A stretch of DNA of 64,000 bases, from assembly GCA_021793515.1 (NCBI GenBank), contig JAJYSP010000007.1, positions 23,038 to 87,037 on the forward strand, written 5' to 3'. This document shows, one piece after another, positions 51,632-58,796 of the stretch (positions are counted from its first letter, which is position 1; each line of letters starts with the position of its first letter). Made by a program: the position numbers and the translations under genes. The notes under the pieces were generated by a model. It was given only the letters and a program-made list of their open reading frames with translations. It ran no database searches and was not told the origin of the DNA. The stretch is from Actinomycetes bacterium (GTDB lineage: Bacteria > Actinomycetota > Acidimicrobiia > Acidimicrobiales > RAAP-2).

Positions 51632-54600
51632 CTACTTTGACCCGAGGAAAGGTCGGGATTCTTTCGCGAACCGTCCGCGAGCGTCACGGTCTTGTCTTTC
51701 GCGGTAGGGCGCCACCGTTCCGCGCTTCCAGTCCTCAATGCGCTGCTCTCGGGCCTGGAAATCGCGCTCCATCTTTTCGCGCGCCAGTTCCGCGGCGGCT
51801 CGTTCCTCGGCGGTTCGTAACTCGGCGGCCTTGCGCTCCGTCTCCGCATCCACCGCCGCGTCGGCCTGCGCTTTCTCGGCGGCTAGCCCGGCTTTCTTCT
51901 GCTCATCCAAGTGGGCACGGTAGCCAGCGAGCCGCTGCTCTTGACGTAAAGGTGCGGTGCGGTGGTGGTCGTGTAGCTTCTTCGCGCCATACAGCCCGCC
52001 AACCACGGCGAGTGCGGGGGCACCTAGACCGACGAGCCCGACGCCGGCCACGCCGAGTGCGCCGTACTTTGCGATCTTGGGGAGCTTCTTCGCGCCGCGG
52101 GCCATTGCCCCGCCGGCCGCCGCGGCGGTGAGCAACGACCCCTGGACGCGGTGCTTGCCAACACCGTCATCTTGGTTGAACCGCTTCTTCGTCCGATCTC
52201 GCGAATCCTTTAGTCGCTCCTGCGCACGTCCGACTGCGGTGCCTGCGGCGTATGCGGGGTTCAGCAAACTGCCCTTCGCGGTCTCGAGTCGCTTCGATCG
52301 TTGCTGAACTCGCTCGCCGGACGCGAACTTATCGGCTTTGTACTGCTCGGTCTCGACGCGTGGTTGGCGACGTGGTCGGCCCATCGACTGGTTGACAACG
52401 CCAGCCGCCGCACCGGTTGCGGCACCATCAACGGGTCTTGCAACAGCACCTGCGCCGGTTGTGCCGACACGACTTGAACTTGCGCCGCTGGGAGCAACGC
52501 CATTTTGGTTGAGGCCGCTGCCCTGACCATCAGGACCGGGCGAGCCGCCCATTGATTGACGACGCTTCGTCGGGGCGCTCTGGCCTTGCGGACCGCTCAT
52601 GCGAGTACGAGCCCCGGCGACACCCTTGGAGACGACCTTGCTACCCTGACGCTTCATGTGGCTGAACAGGTCGGCGCCAGCGAGTCCGCCAGCGGCGAAG
52701 CCCCCCATGGCCGTACCGTAGGCCATCGCCGATGTGGGCTTGAAGGGCGACGGCGCCTTGAGGACCTTCTTGAAGAACATGTGAATCACCACCACGGCCG
52801 TGATGGGCGCGATCGCGACCCAGATCAACGCGAACAGTGAACCCTGTCCCGCCGCCGCGACGCCAATGTCGGCGAGCATCCCGGTGATGATAGCGATGAA
52901 CGAGAGCAGTATGCCCGCACAGGTGGCGAAGAGAATGAGTCCGAAGAGATGCTTCGCGTACGCGCCGAACTTCCCGACGCCCGCACCGCCGGGCATCAGG
53001 GCCAGCAACAACATGAGCGGCAACAGGGCCATTGACAACAGCAGCCCGAGCTTCGCGATGATGACCGCAAGTCCGAGGACCAGAAAGATCACCATGACGA
53101 CCGTCGAGGTGAGCAGGAAGATGAACGACACGGCTATGGCGCTACCGTTGCTGGTGCCGTGCAAGTTGCCCAGGAAGTTGCCGATCTCCTGGCCCGACGC
53201 GCCGTAGTTGTTCGTCGCGTTCGCGATGGTCGTGGGACTATTGCCCCAATTAAAGACCGAATAGTCAGGATTGGATTTCTGTCCCGGCCACGGAGCGGCA
53301 CTCGGGTTGGAGAACGGACCGCCGGGCACGGCGTCACCGTACTGTCCGCCCGTCGCGGGGGCGTTGGCCGACCAGAAGACCTGGCAGTCGGCGCCGCTGA
53401 CGGTCGTATCGGCCGGGCCGTTCTGTTGGGCGAACAGATTCGTGGTGCTCGTCCACGCCGACGACGTGGTGGCGCCGGTCGCGGCATTCCATTCGGTCGG
53501 AGCGAAGCCACTCCCGGTGTTGGGACTCTGACACGCGGCCCAGGCGACCATCGACTCGTCTTCCTGGTTGCTGGTGATCGCTCCGTTCCACGCGAGCGAC
53601 GTTGACTCGGGGTGGGGGAACGACGCGAGATTGGTGTCACCCGACAGCGTGCCCGACGCCAAGGCGACACCAAGTTGTGCCGCAGGGGCGATGCCCGCCT
53701 GGTCCTCGAGCAGGTGGCAGTAGATGAGCGGACCGAAGTTGTTGCCGTTGCCGAACTGCTCGGACGTGTAGGCCGGTATCGCCGCCTGCTCCCAAAGTGC
53801 GTTCATCGACGTCGGCACCACGTAGCCGTAACTGCCGGCGTTGGTGTAGGCGGACTTGTACTGCGCGACCAACTCTTTGGTGTACCAACTACAACTGAGC
53901 GGGTCTTGCGTGGCGATCGCTTGCTGACTCGTTCCACCCACCACAGCGTTGGCGCCACTCGCGATGGCTGACGCTGGGGCGCTCGCGATATTGGAGATGG
54001 CGTTGTAGGCCGTCGTGATGAACCAGGCGGGACTGATTGGAGTGGGAGGACTGTTTGGTGCCGTCTTCACCGTGGCCGCCGCCACAATGGCGGCGAACAG
54101 TCCCACGACGACCGCGATCTTGACCGCGTGCTTGAGTGGACCCTCACGTCCCCGTGACGCCTTCCAGATGACCGCCAAGAGCGCCACCACGGCCAGGATG
54201 GCCACGAGGCCCGAGTTGGCGATCGCGTTGCCGAGCGACGCGGCCAGGGAGTTGGCGTCGGCACCGACCGTGTTGGCGAAGCAGAACTGGCTGGCCGCCT
54301 CGGTCGTCGCGGTTCCGAGCTGCCACTCCGCGGCCCCAATCGAGGTCATGCCGCCCACGAAGATGGACCGGTCGACCGTGTTGGGGGCGTTGGCGACCGA
54401 ACTGAAGAGCCCTCCGGGAAGCCGAGTGTGCTCGTTGCCGATGGCACCCGACCATCTATTGACCGGCAGCAGGTTGTCGGTCGCGGTCGACGCGCCGGTA
54501 GAGGCTTGTGAGCAGATGAGTTGGGTCTGTGTGCCGTTGGGGCTGACACTCGGGGTTGGGGCGGCGCTGGCCGCCGAGACGCCAAGGAACAACGCGAGCA

Positions 54601-54676
54601 ACGGCGCCACGAGTAGCGGCAGGAAGAGTCGGGCGGCGAGACGCCGTGACCTGTCCTTGCTTCGACTCGTGTCCAT
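51632..54676 (-). CDS. VirB6/TrbL-like type IV secretion membrane protein
   Basis: The 1014-residue protein has a signal peptide (residues 1-38, ending AASAA), an extracytoplasmic region of about 110 residues, transmembrane helices near 155-175 and 185-205, a large exported loop (205-500) rich in Gly, Ser, Thr and Asn, then a block of five or six helices around 505-660 (IAVSFIFLLTSTVVMVIFLV at its start) and a cytoplasmic C-terminus with Gln/Arg/Pro-rich linker and coiled coil (ERKAAELRTAEERAAAELAR). Polytopic membrane proteins with this layout form the inner-membrane channel of conjugation systems in Gram-positive elements. The neighbouring small membrane proteins support this. Confidence 0.72.
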   Translation of the reverse strand: MDTSRSKDRSRRLAARLFLPLLVAPLLALFLGVSAASAAPTPSVSPNGTQTQLICSQASTGASTATDNLLPVNRWSGAIGNEHTRLPGGLFSSVANAPNTVDRSIFVGGMTSIGAAEWQLGTATTEAASQFCFANTVGADANSLAASLGNAIANSGLVAILAVVALLAVIWKASRGREGPLKHAVKIAVVVGLFAAIVAAATVKTAPNSPPTPISPAWFITTAYNAISNIASAPASAIASGANAVVGGTSQQAIATQDPLSCSWYTKELVAQYKSAYTNAGSYGYVVPTSMNALWEQAAIPAYTSEQFGNGNNFGPLIYCHLLEDQAGIAPAAQLGVALASGTLSGDTNLASFPHPESTSLAWNGAITSNQEDESMVAWAACQSPNTGSGFAPTEWNAATGATTSSAWTSTTNLFAQQNGPADTTVSGADCQVFWSANAPATGGQYGDAVPGGPFSNPSAAPWPGQKSNPDYSVFNWGNSPTTIANATNNYGASGQEIGNFLGNLHGTSNGSAIAVSFIFLLTSTVVMVIFLVLGLAVIIAKLGLLLSMALLPLMLLLALMPGGAGVGKFGAYAKHLFGLILFATCAGILLSFIAIITGMLADIGVAAAGQGSLFALIWVAIAPITAVVVIHMFFKKVLKAPSPFKPTSAMAYGTAMGGFAAGGLAGADLFSHMKRQGSKVVSKGVAGARTRMSGPQGQSAPTKRRQSMGGSPGPDGQGSGLNQNGVAPSGASSSRVGTTGAGAVARPVDGAATGAAAGVVNQSMGRPRRQPRVETEQYKADKFASGERVQQRSKRLETAKGSLLNPAYAAGTAVGRAQERLKDSRDRTKKRFNQDDGVGKHRVQGSLLTAAAAGGAMARGAKKLPKIAKYGALGVAGVGLVGLGAPALAVVGGLYGAKKLHDHHRTAPLRQEQRLAGYRAHLDEQKKAGLAAEKAQADAAVDAETERKAAELRTAEERAAAELAREKMERDFQAREQRIEDWKRGTVAPYRERQDRDARGRFAKESRPFLGSK

Positions 54677-54697
54677 CGGAATAGGGTCCGGGTCGGC

Positions 54698-55009
54698 TCA
54701 GCCGCCGGTGGTGCCGTTCAGCAGGCTGAGCAGCGCGTTGACGATGAAGTCGATCGCGGTGAGCAGCGCCGGGATGACCACGCCGGGAGCGGAGAGGACC
54801 GCGCCGATGACGAGCGTGTAGATCAGCTTGGAGTGATTCCCACCGCCCCCGCGCCGCCGTTCCCAGATGTACCCGACGATGGCGAAGACGACCAGCAACG
54901 TGCCGATCACGGCGAGCAGGCTAGAGAATGCCCCGAGCGAGCCCGAGATCGCGGTCCATGCGGTGTTCCAACTCCCCGCCAGGTCGATGGCTCCAAAGAA
55001 TGCAGTCAT
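54698..55009 (-). CDS. Small two-helix membrane protein, VirB2/pilin-like or channel partner
   Basis: The 103-residue protein has an N-terminal helix pair: TAISGSLGAFSSLLAVIGTL running into LVVFAIVGYIW (about residues 18-50), a basic Gly-rich loop ERRRGGGGNHSK, and a second hydrophobic segment LIYTLVIGAVLSAPGVVIPAL. The two-helix topology with a basic loop inside is that of TrbC/VirB2-like prepilins, although small partners of VirB6-like proteins look alike. It lies just upstream of the VirB6/TrbL-like gene. Confidence 0.55.
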   Translation of the reverse strand: MTAFFGAIDLAGSWNTAWTAISGSLGAFSSLLAVIGTLLVVFAIVGYIWERRRGGGGNHSKLIYTLVIGAVLSAPGVVIPALLTAIDFIVNALLSLLNGTTGG

Positions 55010-55027
55010 GATGTCCTTTCTTTTTCG

Positions 55028-55225
55028 TTACAGCGGAACCCGGAACATCGCCAGTGCGAAGAACACAACCAGCACGGCGGTGATACCGAGGAGGATCAAT
55101 GCGCCGCGTCCGGCGGCCCAGTCGTCGATGAGCTTGCGCTGCACGAAGAAGTCGTCGCGCTGATGGTCGAATGTGCGACCCAGTCGTCCTTGACGCTTCT
55201 CTGAGTTCGTGTCGTCGTCGGGCAT
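55028..55225 (-). CDS. Small single-pass membrane protein
   Basis: The 65-residue product has a hydrophilic N-terminus (MPDDDTNSEKRQGRLGRTFD) and one C-terminal helix LILLGITAVLVVFFALAMF, so it is tail-anchored with the N-terminus probably inside. Its stop precedes the 54.7-kb gene by 18 bases and its start overlaps the gene upstream. It belongs to the secretion-like cluster. Confidence 0.6.
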   Translation of the reverse strand: MPDDDTNSEKRQGRLGRTFDHQRDDFFVQRKLIDDWAAGRGALILLGITAVLVVFFALAMFRVPL

Positions 55226-55662
55226 TACGCCGTCACCTTTCGGTTCGTGCGACTAGGGGCTGGTTCGAGGACGAACGACGGCTTCGGCGTGGGCAAGCCC
55301 GGCACCGAGCTGGCCATCACGTGGCCGAAAACGTGACTCAGCGGCGTGATGGGACGGTTGCAGACGAGAAACGTTCCGGTCACGGAGCGCCGCTTGTCGA
55401 CGAACCGTTGATACTGGCGTAGTTGCAGACCCGAGCGGGTGCGCGACTCGATGATCCAGAATGCGAAGAGTTCGACGAGCGGCACGGCCAACAGCGCATA
55501 CTGGCCGAAGAACATCCACAGGATCGCCGTGAGGACCAGCGCGGGCGCCAAAGCGACTCCGGCGATGGTCAGCCCACGCACGGGCAGGTCGAAGCCCTGG
55601 ATGACCACACGGCGCTGCTGGTTGGCCCTGCGCAGAAGCGGAGTCAGCGAGTAAACATTCAC
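55225..55662 (-). CDS. PrgI/VirB3-like membrane protein
   Basis: The 145-residue protein has two adjacent transmembrane helices (TIAGVALAPALVLTAILWMF and ALLAVPLVELFAFWIIESRT) followed by a conserved-looking cytoplasmic region with RQYQRFVDKRRSVTGTFLVC in short form. This is the layout of PrgI/VirB3-type proteins, which usually precede the VirB4 ATPase gene; VirB4 is not visible in this window. The start overlaps the stop of the repeat protein gene. Confidence 0.5.
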   Translation of the reverse strand: MNVYSLTPLLRRANQQRRVVIQGFDLPVRGLTIAGVALAPALVLTAILWMFFGQYALLAVPLVELFAFWIIESRTRSGLQLRQYQRFVDKRRSVTGTFLVCNRPITPLSHVFGHVMASSVPGLPTPKPSFVLEPAPSRTNRKVTA

Positions 55663-56144
55663 GATGCACCTCCGGTATGGAGAGGTGGCTCTGACTCGGA
55701 GAACAGCCCGGTCTCGTCGACGTCGAAGGCCTCGACAAAAGCGTGACCGTCGAGCCGGTAGAAGGTGTCGGGCCGCGGAACCGCGTCCTCGTTAATGTCC
55801 GCGGCGACCACGTAGCGGATACCGCGCTGGTCAGCGTTGCTGAGAACGATCATTCCGCCACGTCCCGCGCGCACGATGCCGTCGTCGCCGGCGATGGCCA
55901 TGCCGTCGTCGCCGGCGACGGAGAGTCCGCGGTTCCCCGAGAGCGAGTAGCCCTCACGTCCAGTCCTTGAGTACCCGTCATCGTCGGAGATGGCGCAGCC
56001 GTAGTCCCCCGCGATAGCGCGCCCGAACGCGCCCGAAACTGAGCGCCCGTGATCGCCGGAGATGGCGAGACGGTCGCCGGTGACGACGGACCGTGCCGGT
56101 GCAATGATCTCGGTAGTGCTGGACTGTTCGTCTTCGGTGGTCAT
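55659..56144 (-). CDS. Protein with ten octapeptide G-D-x-G-x-A-x-A repeats
   Basis: The ATG at 56144 gives 161 residues. After a short polar N-terminus, residues 24-104 are about ten 8-residue repeats, such as GDYGCAIS, GDDGMAIA, GDDGIVRA and GNRGLSVA, that should form a beta-solenoid. A C-terminal part follows (RGIRYVVAADI...PRPDTFYRLDGHAFVEA). I recall similar repeat proteins with the same kind of tail in phages and plasmids, without known function. The frame continues open to 56567 but the upstream part is a shadow of the sigma-like gene. Confidence 0.7.
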   Translation of the reverse strand: MTTEDEQSSTTEIIAPARSVVTGDRLAISGDHGRSVSGAFGRAIAGDYGCAISDDDGYSRTGREGYSLSGNRGLSVAGDDGMAIAGDDGIVRAGRGGMIVLSNADQRGIRYVVAADINEDAVPRPDTFYRLDGHAFVEAFDVDETGLFSESEPPLHTGGAS

Positions 56145-56175
56145 ACATAAGACCATGCGGCAACCTTTTGACTTT

Positions 56176-57207
56176 TCACGCGGAACGACCTTCGGCCCGA
56201 CTGATCGCGATGCGCCACAGGTCGTTGGCGTAGGACTCGTGACGCGCGAGTGTCTCGCAGACGGTGCGACGTTGGACGTCATCGATCGGTCCGAACGGCG
56301 CGAAGAAGTCGTCGATAGTGGTACCGGTCTCAAGATACGACTGAGCACAGAACAGGGCACCCCCGGCCCGCGCGACACTCGACCTGGCGTGAGCGGCGAC
56401 GCGCGCACCGATAGGTGTGGTGGTACACAGCGGTGCGCCCGAGCGCTCCGCGATCGCGTCCCACGCCAGTGCGCGGGCGGCGACCTGGTGGCCATCGGAC
56501 TTGAGACGCAGTGCGCGGTCCCCGGACGTGCCGTCAGAAAAGTCGTCGAAGTTGTTGGTTGCCTCATCGGCAGTGGCCCGGAACATTATCGAGTCAATCT
56601 GCAACGCACGGTCCCCATCGGTATTCCCCTGATTGGTCGCACTGTCCAGCGAGACGACCGTGACATTCGGGCGGTGGAAACCGACGCCGGGCCGGTGACT
56701 CGCCGGCAGTGACATACGCAACTCCTGTGCGAGTTCGTCGAGTTCGCGTGACGTGAGCGGACGATCTAACTCCGCCTCGCGCGTCACACGCGTCTGGTCG
56801 AGCAGTTTCATGGCCGAGTAGTTGCCCCTGCTCCGATGAGCCCCCGAATCGAGAGCTCGAATGATCGATCGTTTGGCGATCACGCCGACCGGCAGTTCGA
56901 CACGATCGGGTCGTTCGGTCGCACTAGCGACGAGGTACGCCAGCACCGCATCCTGAGTGAGATCGTCGGCGTCCATGTAGCCGTTGACGGTGTGATCGTG
57001 TAGTCCGTAACGCCGGATGAAGTGGCGAGCGAGGCGTTGCGTCTCGGCGACGCCGTCCATGTCAGCGTCAATGTCGGGCTGGTCGCTGAGTTGGACCCTC
57101 GACTCGGGATTGATCGTCGGGGCGTACTGCCCGCCGACCTTGGTGCCCTTGCGTTGTCGCGGTTGAGTGGATGTGGTTGAGACAATGCGACGCTGGTTTG
57201 CTCCCAT
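56176..57207 (-). CDS. Tagged sigma-70-region-2-like protein
   Basis: The 343-residue protein has the shared tag (PRQRKGTKVGGQYAPTINPE in part, then SRVQL) at residues 16-40. Residues 58-115 include FIRRYGLHD and ADDLTQDAVLAYLVA, which resembles sigma-70 region 2, followed by VIAKRSIIRALDS. Residues 140-175 contain a second helical stretch (SRELDELAQELRMSLP) that could be region 3/4-like. The C-terminus (after 260) is unassigned. It could be an element-specific sigma factor reading the conserved promoter boxes; this is speculation. Confidence 0.45.
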   Translation of the reverse strand: MGANQRRIVSTTSTQPRQRKGTKVGGQYAPTINPESRVQLSDQPDIDADMDGVAETQRLARHFIRRYGLHDHTVNGYMDADDLTQDAVLAYLVASATERPDRVELPVGVIAKRSIIRALDSGAHRSRGNYSAMKLLDQTRVTREAELDRPLTSRELDELAQELRMSLPASHRPGVGFHRPNVTVVSLDSATNQGNTDGDRALQIDSIMFRATADEATNNFDDFSDGTSGDRALRLKSDGHQVAARALAWDAIAERSGAPLCTTTPIGARVAAHARSSVARAGGALFCAQSYLETGTTIDDFFAPFGPIDDVQRRTVCETLARHESYANDLWRIAISRAEGRSA

Positions 57208-57262
57208 GCCTTGTGAGATGGGAGAAAAGGAGCCGAATCACCAGATTTCTTCAGAAAGTCTG
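57205..57262 (-). promoter_or_regulatory. Class 3 conserved promoter box before the sigma-like gene
   Basis: The minus strand reads ATCTGGTGATTCG, then CTCCCATCTCACAAGGCATG with the same 19-base distance from TGG to CTCCC. Confidence 0.6.
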
Positions 57263-57316
57263 GGAAGCCTTTCTTTTACTGGATATGACGTGGTAGGTCT
57301 GTGTTAGAATAACGAT

Positions 57317-58042
57317 ATGGAGATAACCATTTCTGAGGTGGCCGAGTCACTCGAGACCTCCGTGCCTCGGGTCACGCGCGCGATGAAGCGTCTGGGTCTC
57401 GTCCCGACGCAGGAGTTGCGCAACGATCGCCGGGTCCAGGTCCTTGACTCTTCGCAGGTCGCAGTTCTCGAGGACGAACTGGGCTTTGCGCCCAGCGTTA
57501 AGGGGTACACCCGCGAAGATCTCTTCGTGCTCGCGGCCCTCAACCTGAGCCCTTACGGGTTTCGCTCGGTGCACGCGATGTCGCGCGCCGCGGCCATCAG
57601 CGCGACCACCGCAACCGAAGTGGTGGCCCGATTGACGCAGAAGGATCTGATCGTTATCTCGCCTCAGCGGGAATTGCTGAATCGCAAGGTGGTCACCGTA
57701 TCGACGTTGCACGCCAATCGTCACCACGAAGAGTGGCGACGTCTCTCGAGACAGATTGCTGTAGTCCGACTACCGACAGAATCATCCACGTCGCCGAAGA
57801 TCGTCCCCCGCCGCTTCTGGCATCTTTTCTGGAACGCAGATCCTCTGCGACTTCCTATCGCCGAACACGCCGACTTTCTTGCCACGCGCATGTTGCTGAG
57901 CGATGAGCCGCAGGCCATCGCGTGGGCGGCCACCAATCTGCCCCCTGACTCCATTGAGCGCACCGCCAACATGCGCAGCACGCCAGAAGAAGACTGTCAG
58001 TGGTTCCGTAGTCTCGCGACGGCCATGTCGAGCGAGGACTGA
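57317..58042 (+). CDS. HTH antitoxin-like protein of an AbiE-like pair
   Basis: The 241-residue protein has an N-terminal MerR-like HTH (ISEVAESLETSVPRVTRAMK) and a second winged-helix-like part around residues 75-125 (VHAMSRAAAISATTATEVVA). A TTAGAAT -10-like sequence lies six bases upstream of the ATG, so the mRNA is probably leaderless. The AbiEii-like toxin gene follows after three bases. In AbiE systems the antitoxin binds its own promoter and keeps the toxin gene repressed; AbiEi itself is a different size and sequence, so this is a related but not identical antitoxin. Confidence 0.6.
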   Translation: MEITISEVAESLETSVPRVTRAMKRLGLVPTQELRNDRRVQVLDSSQVAVLEDELGFAPSVKGYTREDLFVLAALNLSPYGFRSVHAMSRAAAISATTATEVVARLTQKDLIVISPQRELLNRKVVTVSTLHANRHHEEWRRLSRQIAVVRLPTESSTSPKIVPRRFWHLFWNADPLRLPIAEHADFLATRMLLSDEPQAIAWAATNLPPDSIERTANMRSTPEEDCQWFRSLATAMSSED

Positions 58043-58045
58043 GAC

Positions 58046-58789
58046 GTGGCGCAAGGACGAGTCCCCAAGGGTTCTTCACACGGTGGTGAATTCGACCGTA
58101 ACCGGAACCCCGAATCGACCATCGATCTGTCGTCGTCGGTCTTACCCGACGAACTGGTGAAGAAGATGCCACCCGGCACCGGCGAGACGTGGTTGAAGAT
58201 CGCGCCGCTCCTGCCACCGAGTGCATACCTGTCGGGTGGCACAGCGCTCACCGTGCACTTGCTGCATCGAGTGAGCCGTGATTTGGACATCTTCCTCGAG
58301 CGTCCTGAGGATCTCCGAACACTCTGGATTCAGCTACAAGCAGTCGGCGAAACGCGTGCCACACAGCACGACGACTCGACCATCAACTGCGTACTTGACG
58401 GCACCAAGGTCCAAGTGCTCGAGGCGGCCACGCAGAAGATTGTGTCGCCCTTCGTAGTGGTTGGTGGCATGAGAATCGCGAGCGTCGACGACATCATGGC
58501 CACCAAACTCGCGGTGGTGGCTGCGCGAGGTGAGCTGCGCGACTACTTCGACATCATGAAGATAGAGCAAGACCGCTCAATCATGGCTGAGACCGGACTG
58601 GCGCTCGCTATCGAGAAATACTCCCCCACCCAGCCCGATCACTACATCAAGTCGATCGTGAGGGCGCTTGGCTACCTCGACGATGTCGAGGACGACCCCG
58701 CGCTGCCGGTGTCAAGGAAGGTGATCGTGGACTACTGGATGAAACGCCAGCGTTCGCTGATGAGGCACATCGCCATGTTCGGCGGCTGA
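58046..58789 (+). CDS. AbiEii-like nucleotidyltransferase toxin carrying the element tag
   Basis: The 247-residue protein has the AbiEii/AbiGii signature: YLSGGTALTVHLL, HRVSRDLDIFL (residues 71-93), then IMATKLAVVAARGELRDYFD near 155-175 with the conserved Lys and Asp. Such DUF1814 nucleotidyltransferases are toxins of type IV abortive-infection systems. Uniquely, it starts with the shared tag (RVPKGSSHGGEF then PESTIDL, residues 5-28) in front of the catalytic domain. The GTG start lies three bases after the antitoxin-like gene. Confidence 0.82.
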   Translation: MAQGRVPKGSSHGGEFDRNRNPESTIDLSSSVLPDELVKKMPPGTGETWLKIAPLLPPSAYLSGGTALTVHLLHRVSRDLDIFLERPEDLRTLWIQLQAVGETRATQHDDSTINCVLDGTKVQVLEAATQKIVSPFVVVGGMRIASVDDIMATKLAVVAARGELRDYFDIMKIEQDRSIMAETGLALAIEKYSPTQPDHYIKSIVRALGYLDDVEDDPALPVSRKVIVDYWMKRQRSLMRHIAMFGG

Positions 58790-58796
58790 TCACCGC

